NCBI GenBank assembly: GCA_050305935.1
Contig: JBNLGG010000037.1
Location: forward strand, 1 to 43,664
Direction: 5' to 3'
From: CAJXNP01 sp050305935
GTDB taxonomy: Bacteria; Bacteroidota; Bacteroidia; Cytophagales; Cyclobacteriaceae
DNA length: 43,664 nt
How positions within the stretch are numbered: the stretch's first letter is position 1; every line of letters starts with the position of its first letter. The notes below the pieces were generated by a model. The model had not been told where the DNA came from and ran no database searches. It was given only the letters and a program-made list of their open reading frames with translations. A program made the position numbers and the translations under genes. This document shows, piece after piece, positions 8,308-16,955 of the stretch.

Positions 8308-8356
8308 AATATTTATACCCATCTGATTTTAGGACAGTTTCGTAACGCTTATCGAT

Positions 8357-9334
8357 TTGACTGTACTTCTGGATCTTTCAATGGTCATTATCGGGTTTTT
8401 TCTCCTGATAAAAGGCGCGGATTTTTTAGTTGAGGGAGCTTCGTCTGCCGCAAAAAAGCTTCATGTAAGCGAACTTATTATTGGACTTACCATCGTTGCA
8501 CTGGGAACCTCTGCACCGGAACTTGTTGTAAACGCGATATCATCTGTAGAAGACCACGATGACGTAGTGTTCGGCAACATCATTGGCAGCAATATTTTCA
8601 ATTTGTTTTTGATCCTCGGAGTGTCGGGATTGATCTTTCCGCTCAACGTCCGGGGAAATACGGTCTGGCGTGAAATCCCGTTTTCTTTGGTTATTTCGAT
8701 TGTGCTTTTCTTCTTGTTGAATGACGGGTTTTTCATTAGCGGAAGCCAGAATGGCACCACCATTTTTGATGGGTTTATTCTGCTGTGCCTATTCCTTGTC
8801 TTTGCACTTTACATATTCTACAATATGAAAAAGGACAAAAATAAAAATGAGTTGCTGGATGATCATGAGATTAAAATCCTAAGCTCTAAAAAAACGATTC
8901 TCATGATGGTGGGAGGAATCGTTGCGTTGGCAATAGGAGGACGACTTGTAGTGGATAACGCTGTCCAAATCGCCGAGATATTTAAAGTCAGCGAAAAGCT
9001 CATTGGGCTTACCATCATATCGGCCGGCACTTCCTTGCCCGAATTGGCTACCTCCGTCATTGCCGCCATCAAAAAAAGACCTGATATCGCAATCGGTAAT
9101 GTGCTTGGTTCCAACATATTAAACATTACGCTCATTCTCGGGTTATCGAGCATCATCAAGCCACTATCCTACAACACGGTATTGAATACTGATATGTATG
9201 TGCTTTTTGGAGGAACACTTTTGTTATTCTTTTTCATGTTTACCCTTCACGCAAAAAAACTTGATCGCTGGGAAGCGTTCGTCTACGTAGTAGGGTTTAT
9301 CGGCTACGTCGTCTTTCTCTTTATCAGAAGATAG
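8357..9334 (+). CDS. Calcium/sodium antiporter, CaCA family (YrbG-like)
   Basis: An inner-membrane cation exchanger of 325 residues with about ten hydrophobic segments. The two inverted alpha-repeats that form the ion site are both present. The first is LIIGLTIVALGTSAPELVVN (about 41-60) and the second is LIGLTIISAGTSLPELATSV, with GTSxPE in each. Further ion-site residues appear in GNIIGSNIFNLFLILG and GNVLGSNILNITLILG. A hydrophilic loop (KKDKNKNELLDDHE) separates the halves. The frame opens at TTG 8357; ATG 8381 is an alternative that would shorten the first helix. It is convergent with the GH3 gene, with a 1-bp gap. Confidence 0.92.
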   Translation: MTVLLDLSMVIIGFFLLIKGADFLVEGASSAAKKLHVSELIIGLTIVALGTSAPELVVNAISSVEDHDDVVFGNIIGSNIFNLFLILGVSGLIFPLNVRGNTVWREIPFSLVISIVLFFLLNDGFFISGSQNGTTIFDGFILLCLFLVFALYIFYNMKKDKNKNELLDDHEIKILSSKKTILMMVGGIVALAIGGRLVVDNAVQIAEIFKVSEKLIGLTIISAGTSLPELATSVIAAIKKRPDIAIGNVLGSNILNITLILGLSSIIKPLSYNTVLNTDMYVLFGGTLLLFFFMFTLHAKKLDRWEAFVYVVGFIGYVVFLFIRR

Positions 9335-9335
9335 G

Positions 9336-10460
9336 TTATAAAATCCCCAAACAAACCTTCATTCGCACAATCCTTTTTACAGAATCATGTATTTGGTTTT
9401 TAAAGTCCGGGTCATTCTTCATGTTAGCGAGGATTTGATCAACAAGCATTTCAGGATCTGCAGGCATAAGGACAATGTCGTTTCCTGCCTGTATCGCCAG
9501 GAAATCGGCATTTGGAATGGTTTTCAGGGCACCCATGTTCATGGCATCGGTGGTGATAATTCCTTTGAAACCCATTTGATTGCGGAGCAAATCGGTTACA
9601 ATTTTCCTGGAACAACTGGCAGGCAATCCATCAGTGGCGTAATTCTCATTATTCCTCACGGCAATATGCCCCACCATAATGGAAACGGCTCCATTGTCAA
9701 TAAATGATTGGTACAAAGGTGCTTCCAGCATCACTCCATCAATGAATACCAATTGCGAATGTGAATCCCCTCTAACCAGCCCATGGCCTGGAAAATGCTT
9801 TACCGTAGCCGCAATTCCCTGCTTTTGTAATTCACTGATAAATTCGCCCGCCAGATTTATGACAGAATCGGGATCAGATCCATAGCTCCGGTTTTTTATG
9901 GCCGCATTGTTAGGGCTGATATCAATGACCGGAGCATAATTATATAAAATTCCAATTTGCTTCAGGTCATTACTGATCGTCCTGGCAGCCTCCCGGTTTT
10001 GTTCGGGAGTTTTTAATTCAATGGTTTTTGGTACTGGGGAGGAACCCTCGATTTTCCTCCAAATAAGACTTGGTTCTGCATCGGCGCTATAAACTAAAGG
10101 CAAAAGCCCGGACGCATTCGCCACACTATCGAAGTGATGGACCTTTGCCTGGAAGCCCTCCATTGTTCCGTTAAGGAGCAATACTCCCCCAATGGAATTA
10201 CTTTTTATCAACTGGTCTATTTCCTTGTCTGGTTTGCCCAATTTACCTGCCGCTTGTATGATCATCTGAGCGACCTGCTGCCTGGCGGAAAGCCCGCTAA
10301 TAATGTTGTTTACCTTCTCATCCAGCACTCCATTCTCAGAATAAAAGTCTTTCAGGGTAAATTTAGGCTGTAGGATTATCTCCTCTGTTTGCTCGCTCTT
10401 GTTTCGCGTCGAACAAGCCAGGACACACAGCACTATTAATAAAATTGGGACTAGCTTCAT
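9336..10460 (-). CDS. GH3 beta-N-acetylhexosaminidase-like lipoprotein (NagZ-like)
   Basis: Translation from ATG 10458-10460 gives 374 residues beginning MKLVPILLIVLCVLACS, a lipoprotein signal with the lipobox Cys at residue 16. The upstream in-frame ATG at 10502 would overlap the preceding gene and bury the signal, so it is rejected. The GH3 N-terminal TIM barrel carries KHFPGHG (about 221-227) followed by DSH (His about 234), the NagZ Asp/His signature loop. The nucleophile Asp lies in ITTDAMNMGAL (about 302-312). Expected role: periplasmic removal of N-acetylglucosamine from cell-wall fragments or beta-glycans. It lies 10 bp downstream of the phosphofructokinase gene, probably co-transcribed. 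Confidence 0.9.
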   Translation of the reverse strand: MKLVPILLIVLCVLACSTRNKSEQTEEIILQPKFTLKDFYSENGVLDEKVNNIISGLSARQQVAQMIIQAAGKLGKPDKEIDQLIKSNSIGGVLLLNGTMEGFQAKVHHFDSVANASGLLPLVYSADAEPSLIWRKIEGSSPVPKTIELKTPEQNREAARTISNDLKQIGILYNYAPVIDISPNNAAIKNRSYGSDPDSVINLAGEFISELQKQGIAATVKHFPGHGLVRGDSHSQLVFIDGVMLEAPLYQSFIDNGAVSIMVGHIAVRNNENYATDGLPASCSRKIVTDLLRNQMGFKGIITTDAMNMGALKTIPNADFLAIQAGNDIVLMPADPEMLVDQILANMKNDPDFKNQIHDSVKRIVRMKVCLGIL

Positions 10461-10470
10461 AATTTTTGTT

Positions 10471-12696
10471 TTACCCCTTCGGGCCATTTTGTTCAAATAC
10501 ACTTGCTATTTTCTTTTGATCGTACCACCATTGCTTCTTTGGCCGCCGTTTTGGAATATCATAAATCTTAGGAATATCCAGCATGTCGGTAAAGCTTACG
10601 TGCCCCCCTTCAATCCCAATCATTACATAATCTTTTTCCTTTTTCTGGGCTTTTTTTATAAGGAATTCAGTTGCTTTTGTTCCCATGGTGGTGCCAATGA
10701 TCCTGTCAAGCGGCGAAGGACTTCCGCCCTGCTGCAGGTGACCGAGAATGGCTTGTCGCACGTCAAAAAGCTCCCCTCCTTCCTCCTCGTAAAGAGCACA
10801 CACAAAAGCGGTAGTATAAATCTCATTTGCCGACTCGTTCCGAATGACCAGCCCCAAGCTCTTTCCGTCACTAAACATTCCCCTTAGACGATCCACATCT
10901 TTTTTCAGGTCCGCCAGTGAGATACCATCTTCAGGAATATATACACGCTCAGCGCCGGTGGATAGCCCGGCCATCATTGCGAGATAACCGCAACCTTTCC
11001 CCATTACTTCAACCACAAAGGTTCGGTTTTGCGCGATGGCCGACAGCTTGATTTTATCAATACAATCAATAATATTATTAAGCGCCGTGTCAGCGCCCAC
11101 ACTAATGCTCGTGCCGGGAAGGTTATTGGCAATACTTGCAGGCAGGCAAACTATTGGAATATTGAAATTGACAAAGTCTCGCCTCCTGTTATACATCTCA
11201 TAGATGGTTTCATACCCGGTAGTCCCCCCTATCATCAAAATGGCATTGATGTCAAAACTCTCAATGTTCTTTGACATCTGGTAAAAATCCTGGTTTTGAG
11301 GTGTTTTGCGATTGGTACCCAATACACTGCCTCCTAAGGAAGTCCAGTCCTCTACTTCCATCCATTCCAGCTCCCTAATGTTTCCATCGATTAACCCTTC
11401 AAATCCATTTTTTACCCCCAAGACCCGATGGCCCTGATCAATGCCAAATCGGACGGCCGCCCTGACTGCCATATTCATTCCGGGAGAAGGCCCACTGGCA
11501 TTCATTACCAGAATATTCAGGCCATTTTTTTTCTTTGCCTTGGCAACGGATTTTTGAATAGCCTTGTAGGTTTCCAGCGTTTCCTTAAATGTATTGCCCC
11601 TTAACTTAATAGCTTTATCAAACTCTCCTTTCTTCTCTAATTCGGCCACTGACCTGGTAAGCTTCACACTTTCCATCAATGGGGCCGCTTTGACCCTGTT
11701 TTTTTGCATTCCTATCAATACTGATTCCTCTTTGCCTGACGACTTTATCAGATAGTGGACCGCCTCGTGCCCAACAAATGTGCTCATATACCGGTCATAA
11801 GCTGTAGGAGCACCACCCCTCTGCACATGGCCGAGTATCGTCACCCGTGCGTCTTCACCTATCCTGTCCTGCAATGTAGTCCTTACATATTCGCTCGTGA
11901 TGGGATTGCCTTTTCGATCTTTAGCGCCTTCGGCAATGATAACAAGGCTTTCCTTCTTACCAGCTTTTCTGGTGGCCTGTAGATGGGCACACATCTCCTC
12001 CTCCCAGTTATCGCCTTCCGGTGGACATTCTGGAATGAAAACATAGTCGGCGCCGGTGGAAAGGGCGCTTAAAAGCGCCAGATATCCGCAGTTTCGCCCC
12101 ATCACTTCCACTACAAAAGTACGCTGGTGGCTTGCTGCGGTACTTTCAATAATGTCAATGGCATCTACGATTCTTTTCAGCGCGGAATTTGTACCGATGG
12201 TCCAGTCAGTCCCGATCATGTCATTGTCTATGGACCCAACCAGACCAACAATTTTCAGATACGGGTACTTTCTTAATTGCTCCGCAGTGATTTGCTTTTT
12301 GTCATGCAATTCTTTTAAAAGGGAGTCCCATTCTTCCTTGAAAAGATTAGCTCCTGTCAAACTACCATCCCCACCAATGACCACGAGGTTATCAATCCCA
12401 TTTTCTATCAGATTTTTCGCTGCTTTCAATCGCCCTTCCCGCTCTCTAAACTCCTTACATCTGGCCGTTCCGATGATCGTCCCCCCCTTGTGTAAAATCC
12501 CACTGACAGAATCCCAACTCATTTTTTTTATGTAATCACCTCCGTTGACCATTCCCTGGTACCCCTGATAGATCCCATATACGTCTATCCCATAGTTTAG
12601 CGCGGTACGTACTACGGCTCTTACGGCCGGGTTCATTCCCTGGGAATCTCCCCCACTGGTCATGATACCAATACAGTTAATATTTTTTGATTTCAT
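10471..12696 (-). CDS. pfkA: Tandem-duplicated, eukaryote-like ATP 6-phosphofructokinase (741 aa)
   Basis: It phosphorylates fructose 6-phosphate to fructose 1,6-bisphosphate. Two complete PFK domains are fused. The N-half (about 1-320) is catalytic: GGDSQGMNPAVR (15-26), GGDG (108-111), GSIDNDMIGTD with catalytic Asp157, SHQRTFVVEVMGR (189-201), GHVQRGGAP (289-297). The C-half (about 392-700) keeps the fold, but GGDG is GGTT (490-493) and the catalytic loop reads PASIANN (519-525), Ala in place of the Asp. This catalytic N-half and degenerate C-half arrangement is the one seen in animal and fungal PFK, and many strings are nearly those of the muscle enzyme. Usual bacterial PfkA is about 320 residues. 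Allosteric control by the C-half is inference. The GH3 gene follows by 10 bp. Confidence 0.95.
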   Translation of the reverse strand: MKSKNINCIGIMTSGGDSQGMNPAVRAVVRTALNYGIDVYGIYQGYQGMVNGGDYIKKMSWDSVSGILHKGGTIIGTARCKEFREREGRLKAAKNLIENGIDNLVVIGGDGSLTGANLFKEEWDSLLKELHDKKQITAEQLRKYPYLKIVGLVGSIDNDMIGTDWTIGTNSALKRIVDAIDIIESTAASHQRTFVVEVMGRNCGYLALLSALSTGADYVFIPECPPEGDNWEEEMCAHLQATRKAGKKESLVIIAEGAKDRKGNPITSEYVRTTLQDRIGEDARVTILGHVQRGGAPTAYDRYMSTFVGHEAVHYLIKSSGKEESVLIGMQKNRVKAAPLMESVKLTRSVAELEKKGEFDKAIKLRGNTFKETLETYKAIQKSVAKAKKKNGLNILVMNASGPSPGMNMAVRAAVRFGIDQGHRVLGVKNGFEGLIDGNIRELEWMEVEDWTSLGGSVLGTNRKTPQNQDFYQMSKNIESFDINAILMIGGTTGYETIYEMYNRRRDFVNFNIPIVCLPASIANNLPGTSISVGADTALNNIIDCIDKIKLSAIAQNRTFVVEVMGKGCGYLAMMAGLSTGAERVYIPEDGISLADLKKDVDRLRGMFSDGKSLGLVIRNESANEIYTTAFVCALYEEEGGELFDVRQAILGHLQQGGSPSPLDRIIGTTMGTKATEFLIKKAQKKEKDYVMIGIEGGHVSFTDMLDIPKIYDIPKRRPKKQWWYDQKKIASVFEQNGPKG

Positions 12697-13063
12697 TGTT
12701 TTCGTTAGGATTACTGGCCTCTAAAATTATCTAAACCGCTGTTAAATGCACATTTTTATAAAGTAATTATTTGCCATTCTAAAACACCTCATCTAAAGCA
12801 AATTGACAAAAATATAAAGTGAACCTTCGGTAAGTCAGCACTACAAATCCACTTTTCATCCGGGAATTTTGTTTCCATAGAATGCCATTCAAAGAAGATA
12901 TTCACCATTCATTTTAAAGCAGTGATTAAATCCGCAAAAATTATTATATTCAAAACCTCTATTTATTAGACACTTACAAAATTCAAATTTTAATAGTAAA
13001 ACAAATTGAATTATTTTATACACCTAAATAGCATTCAATAAAACTTAAAAAAGAGGAGTAGTT
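12697..13063. other. Divergent intergenic region, pfkA / AraC-type regulator
   Basis: A 367-bp AT-rich region between divergent genes that must hold both promoters. I see no RNA gene, no strong hairpin and no frame of note. The only clear element is the ribosome-binding site at the right end. Confidence 0.6.
13050..13056 (+). promoter_or_regulatory. Strong Shine-Dalgarno sequence before the AraC-type gene
   Basis: The sequence AAAAAAGAGGAGTAGTT directly precedes ATG 13064, giving an AGAGGAG core about 7 bases from the start. Most other genes in this window have A/T-rich leaders with no such element. Confidence 0.7.
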
Positions 13064-14095
13064 ATGGCGGATTTACCTGTTTACATCGAAGACAACAAAA
13101 GTTATCATTCTGATAATTGCGAACCTGTAATCAAAGCATGGAAGCAAGGAAAAATAAAACTGGAGGCACTGGGAAGGGGCACGTATCCATTCAGGCCACT
13201 AGAGGAAGGGGAATTGAAAGGTGTTTCATCCGTGGGATATTGGGATGCATTGACCGAGCAGGACTGGGGACTGGACTGGCACCGAAACGAAGGTGTTGAA
13301 TTCTCATTTGTAGAGGGTGGCACTATACCCTTTTCATTGGGTCACCATGACTATCTGCTGGCCTCTGACAATTTAACCATCACCCGCCCCTGGCAACCGC
13401 ACAAAGTTGGCAACCCATTCATAAATATCGGCCGTTTCTATTGGCTGATCATTGATGTGGAAATCAGGCAACCTCACCAAGAGTGGGTTTGGCCCGAGTG
13501 GGTGCTCCTGAACCAAAGCGAATTGAGAGAACTGACAAAGTACCTTCGTCAAAATGAGCAACCTGTTTGGAAAGTGAAACAGGAAATCAGGGAGTGCTTT
13601 CAAAATATGGGGATCGCCATCAAAAAGCATAAAAAAGAACACAGTCATGAATCATGGATAAAGTTGTATATCAATAAATTTCTGATGCTGCTTCTCGAAA
13701 TGTACAGAATGGGAGAAGTTGAACTAAATGAGTCACTGACAGAATCCATCCGGACAACTGAAATATTTTTGAAAAGCCTTGAACAAAGCATCGGAGAACC
13801 CTGGACCCTGGAATCAATGGCCATGAAATGCGGCATGGGAATCACTCGCTTTGTTTATTACTGCAAGCAAATTACAAACCTGACGCCGATGCAATATTTG
13901 AACCATCTGAGGATCGTGGCAGCAAGCGAAATGTTACTCCATCAACCGGAAAAAAGTATTATTGATATTGCCATCGACTGTGGATTTGCTACCTCCCAGT
14001 ATTTCTCGACCGTTTTCAAAAAATACCACGGATGCTCTCCGGTGACATTCAGGAGGCACAAACTTGAAGAAGTTGAAGTATTAGAAGAGGCTTAG
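13064..14095 (+). CDS. AraC family transcriptional regulator
   Basis: A 343-residue DNA-binding regulator. The C-terminal third (about 240-335) is the AraC double helix-turn-helix: WTLESMAMKCGMGITRFVYYC for the first and SIIDIAIDCGFATSQYFSTV for the second, followed by the family ending KKYHGCSPVTFRRHK. The N-terminal part (about 1-200) looks beta-rich, consistent with a cupin-like ligand-sensing domain; the ligand is not predictable. It starts at the ATG after a strong Shine-Dalgarno sequence. It is convergent with dgt (1 bp between stops) and divergent from pfkA. Whether it regulates pfkA is unknown. Confidence 0.92.
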   Translation: MADLPVYIEDNKSYHSDNCEPVIKAWKQGKIKLEALGRGTYPFRPLEEGELKGVSSVGYWDALTEQDWGLDWHRNEGVEFSFVEGGTIPFSLGHHDYLLASDNLTITRPWQPHKVGNPFINIGRFYWLIIDVEIRQPHQEWVWPEWVLLNQSELRELTKYLRQNEQPVWKVKQEIRECFQNMGIAIKKHKKEHSHESWIKLYINKFLMLLLEMYRMGEVELNESLTESIRTTEIFLKSLEQSIGEPWTLESMAMKCGMGITRFVYYCKQITNLTPMQYLNHLRIVAASEMLLHQPEKSIIDIAIDCGFATSQYFSTVFKKYHGCSPVTFRRHKLEEVEVLEEA

Positions 14096-14096
14096 G

Positions 14097-15455
14097 TTAA
14101 CTGCCGGGAATGGAAATCCCTCTAATATTCCTAAAAAGGGAGAGTGCTTTGCTGTCGGTAAGGCCAGAAACAAAATCAAGTAAACTCAATAATTTTGTAT
14201 AAAGCGACTGCTGTTGGCTTATCTCCTCACTGGCATCTGGTGGCAGCAATCGCCATAGACAATTCTCCTTCCAGCTAAATGATTCTTTTTTAAACTCCTT
14301 AACTAATCCGGGCACAAAGGCCACCAAAAGACCATGTAACACTTCAAATCCGGCAGCCTCTCTTTCAATTACCGCTTTAGAACGGTATATTTTTTCGACA
14401 GAAATTTGCTGTATACGTTCAAACTGAGGAGCCACTGGTATCTGGCCTGTGAGCGCTTTATCAAAACTGCCCGTCATCATTTCGGGCTCTACTTCTATAA
14501 ATTTTTTGACTACCTGTTCTATTAACACGCTAATAGCGAGTGCCCGAAGCATCCCTGTTTTTTCTGTAAGACTCGGATATTTGACTAGTTTTTCTGGTTG
14601 GTACCGTTCTCCAATCAATTCACCCAAAAGCTCTTCCGTCTCCTCAAAACTTATCCACCCCTGCATGGTGCCATCTTCCAGATCAATAATAGTATAGCAA
14701 ATATCGTCAGCAGCTTCGACTAAAAATGCCAGAGGGTGTCGACACCAACTGAGATCATTTTCACTCAAAGGAAGTAACCCCAGTGTAGAAGCAATGAATC
14801 TAAAATCTTCCTGATTTGCCTGATGAAAGCCGTATTTTTTTTGGCTCTTTCTGCTTTTGTCTCTTCCTATAAGAAGTGATTCGCAAGGGTATTTTGAAAA
14901 TGCTCCCAGAATAGCACCGGAAAGATTTAACCCTTGTCTTTTATTCTTATTCAGCAATCTAAAGCCCTGGGCATTTCCTTCAAATTGGGAAATATCCTGC
15001 CACTCCTTTTCACTTAATACACTCCTGATCTCACTGGCGATGGAGGCATTTTGAAAAAAATCTGAGATACCAGCTTCGCCTGCATGCCCAAAGGGAGGAT
15101 TGCCGATATCATGGGCCAATGCCGCCGCTGCAACGACCGCCCCAAAATCATGGGAGGAAATACCACCTTCCGAAAGTTGAGGATATTTTTCCAAAAGCAG
15201 CCTCCCGGCCTCCCGGCCTAAGGACCTCCCTACGCTGGCTACTTCCAGGCTATGTGTCAACCTTGTGTGAGCGAATTCCTGCCCTGCCAATGGAAAGACC
15301 TGAGTTTTATCCTGTAACGATCTAAACGATTGCGAAAAAATAATCCTGTCGTAATCCTGCTCAAAAACACTTCTGGACTGTTTTTGAACATTTTTCTCAT
15401 CGATTCTCGTTGGGTTTAACAGTTGTACCCAGTCCATGCTTTTAGTTGTATCCAA
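14097..15455 (-). CDS. dgt: Deoxyguanosinetriphosphate triphosphohydrolase (dGTPase)
   Basis: It hydrolyses dGTP to deoxyguanosine and triphosphate, or serves as a related HD-domain dNTP hydrolase. At 452 residues it is typical of the long dGTPase group. The HD metal site is visible: first His in RLTHSLEVASVGRSLG (about 66-81), the HD pair in AALAHDIGNPPFGHAGE (about 111-127), and the later Asp in EAADDICYTIIDLEDG (about 248-263). An early SFRSLQDKTQVFPL region is also conserved in the family. Its first 14 bases overlap the end of era on the same strand, so it is translationally coupled behind era. Confidence 0.93.
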   Translation of the reverse strand: MDTTKSMDWVQLLNPTRIDEKNVQKQSRSVFEQDYDRIIFSQSFRSLQDKTQVFPLAGQEFAHTRLTHSLEVASVGRSLGREAGRLLLEKYPQLSEGGISSHDFGAVVAAAALAHDIGNPPFGHAGEAGISDFFQNASIASEIRSVLSEKEWQDISQFEGNAQGFRLLNKNKRQGLNLSGAILGAFSKYPCESLLIGRDKSRKSQKKYGFHQANQEDFRFIASTLGLLPLSENDLSWCRHPLAFLVEAADDICYTIIDLEDGTMQGWISFEETEELLGELIGERYQPEKLVKYPSLTEKTGMLRALAISVLIEQVVKKFIEVEPEMMTGSFDKALTGQIPVAPQFERIQQISVEKIYRSKAVIEREAAGFEVLHGLLVAFVPGLVKEFKKESFSWKENCLWRLLPPDASEEISQQQSLYTKLLSLLDFVSGLTDSKALSLFRNIRGISIPGS

Positions 15456-16326
15456 ACCTGTCTAATTTTTTTGTGCTTTTCCGCCAATCGGATTCTACAC
15501 TGATGTGTTGCTCCAGGTAAATTTTCTTTCCAAAAAATTGCTCCATATCTTTTCTTGCCTCTATCCCCACCTTTTTAATGCGCTCACCTTTGTGGCCGAG
15601 CAGGATTCCCCGCTGCGATGCTCTTTCCACAAAAATAATCACCCTGATCCTGATGATGTCTGTATCTTCCTTAAATTCCTCTACCACTATTTCGCAACTG
15701 TAGGGTATTTCCTTTTTGTAATTCAAAAAAATCTTTTCCCTCACAATTTCCGAAACAAAAAAACGCTCAGGTTTATCGGTAAGCTCGTCTTTGGGATAAA
15801 ATGCCGGATGTTCGGGAATATATTTCAATATTAACTGAAAGAGCTCAAGCAGATTACTGCCGTCCAGGGCCGAGACACTGATTATATCTTTGGGTTGCAC
15901 AAACTCCTGCCAATAGTTTATCACCTCTTCCACCTGGCCTTCCTTGGCTAAATCGATTTTATTAACCACCAAAATAATTGGGACATCAGCCCTTGAAAGA
16001 GCTTTTATAAAAGGCTCATCATTGTATTTTTCGTATAAATCGGTGACAAATAAAATAACATCCGCATCCTCCAGCGATGTAGACACGAATTTCATCATGG
16101 ACTTGTGCAACTCGTATTGCGGATTAAGAATACCAGGAGTGTCTGAATAGACAATTTGAAAATCTTCTCCGTTTAAAATACCAAGAATCCGGTGGCGTGT
16201 AGTTTGGGCCTTTGAGGTGATGATAGATAATTTTTCTCCAACCAGTTGGTTCATTAAAGTAGACTTCCCCACGTTGGGTTTACCAATAATAGATACAAAA
16301 CCGGCCTGATGTTTTTTTTGAGGCAT
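15442..16326 (-). CDS. era: GTPase Era
   Basis: An essential GTPase that binds the 3' end of 16S rRNA during 30S subunit assembly. 294 residues is the normal length. G motifs: GKPNVGKST (G1, about 16-24), a Thr in TTRHR (G2), DTPG (G3, about 59-62), NKID (G4, about 121-124) and SALDG (G5). The C-terminal KH RNA-binding domain contains the GHKGERIKKVG signature (about 248-258). The end overlaps the start of dgt by 14 bp. Upstream on the minus strand a TATCTTTG -7 box lies close to the ATG, interleaved with the divergent tRNA promoter. Confidence 0.97.
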   Translation of the reverse strand: MPQKKHQAGFVSIIGKPNVGKSTLMNQLVGEKLSIITSKAQTTRHRILGILNGEDFQIVYSDTPGILNPQYELHKSMMKFVSTSLEDADVILFVTDLYEKYNDEPFIKALSRADVPIILVVNKIDLAKEGQVEEVINYWQEFVQPKDIISVSALDGSNLLELFQLILKYIPEHPAFYPKDELTDKPERFFVSEIVREKIFLNYKKEIPYSCEIVVEEFKEDTDIIRIRVIIFVERASQRGILLGHKGERIKKVGIEARKDMEQFFGKKIYLEQHISVESDWRKSTKKLDRFGYN

Positions 16327-16341
16327 TTACATTTTTTTCAT

Positions 16342-16349
16342 CAAAGATA
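16342..16349 (-). promoter_or_regulatory. -7 promoter box for era-dgt
   Basis: The minus strand reads TATCTTTG, a match to TAnnTTTG about 15 bases before the era ATG. It abuts the -33 element of the divergent tRNA promoter. Confidence 0.45.
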
Positions 16350-16380
16350 TTTGTTTTTTACGAACTTAAAAGTAGTTTTG
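16350..16380 (+). promoter_or_regulatory. Canonical Bacteroidota promoter for the initiator tRNA
   Basis: TTTG (16350-16353), a 19-bp spacer, then TAGTTTTG (16373-16380) fits TTTG-N19-TAnnTTTG exactly. Transcription would begin near 16387, giving a 5' leader of about 98 bases before the mature tRNA. The downstream broken copy does not carry this promoter. Confidence 0.7.
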
Positions 16381-16421
16381 CACTCCCATTCGAAAGGAAT
16401 GGCTAATTATTTAAAGGATGT

Positions 16422-16557
<136 letters not shown>

Positions 16558-16561
16558 CAAT

Positions 16562-16587
16562 AAAAGCCGGTTTTTACCGGCTTTTTT
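16562..16587 (+). terminator. Intrinsic terminator after tRNA-fMet
   Basis: Stem AAAAGCCGG (16562-16570) and CCGGCTTTT (16577-16585), loop TTTTTA, followed by T residues. It begins 5 bases after the tRNA and ends 5 bases before the ATG of the GIY-YIG gene. Confidence 0.9.
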
Positions 16588-16591
16588 CGTT

Positions 16592-16864
16592 ATGTACACT
16601 GTATACGTCCTTTATTCTCCTTCTTTTAACAAAATCTATATCGGATACACCTCCGACCTCGATGATCGACTCAGGTCTCACAATGAACTTGCCACAAAAG
16701 AATACACAATCAGATTTAGGCCGTGGGTCATCGCATACACCGAAAATTATCACTCTAAAAAGGATGCACTGATCCGGGAAAAGCAATTAAAATCTGCCGC
16801 TGGTCGAAAATTTATTTGGAACTTAATCCAAAAAATTCCTACTAAAATGGATCAAATCCGCTAA
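16592..16864 (+). CDS. Small GIY-YIG nuclease domain protein (90 aa)
   Basis: A single GIY-YIG domain of the COG2827/UPF0213 type. The first strand is MYTVYVLYS and the second KIYIGYTSDLDDRLRSHN (about 14-31), giving the two tyrosine motifs and the catalytic Arg. The conserved Glu lies in ALIREKQLKS (about 59-68), and FIWNLIQ closes the fold. The gene starts 5 bp after the tRNA terminator and ends inside a palindrome: the last codons ATC CGC TAA are its first arm. It sits between two copies of a 100-bp direct repeat carrying tRNA sequence. Small GIY-YIG genes beside tRNAs are common in Bacteroidota, but their role (repair, mobility or selfish) is not established. No separate promoter is seen. 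Confidence 0.88.
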   Translation: MYTVYVLYSPSFNKIYIGYTSDLDDRLRSHNELATKEYTIRFRPWVIAYTENYHSKKDALIREKQLKSAAGRKFIWNLIQKIPTKMDQIR

Positions 16865-16955
16865 CCGCCGGACGTTGGTTCGAAACTTTGATTTGACATT
16901 ATTGAAAAAACACTATATCGCGGGATGGAGCAGTTGGTAGCTCGTCGGGCTCATA
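16856..16955 (+). repeat. 100-bp direct repeat, copy 2
   Basis: The second copy of 16422-16521, identical over its last 83 bp. It begins with a palindrome variant (ATCCGCTAACCGCCGGAC, 16856-16873), which also supplies the stop codon of the GIY-YIG gene, and ends in the anticodon loop of the truncated tRNA. Confidence 0.95.

Noticed and set aside
10461..10502. Upstream ATG for the GH3 lipoprotein gene
   Set aside because: It would overlap the phosphofructokinase gene and place 14 charged residues before the lipoprotein signal.
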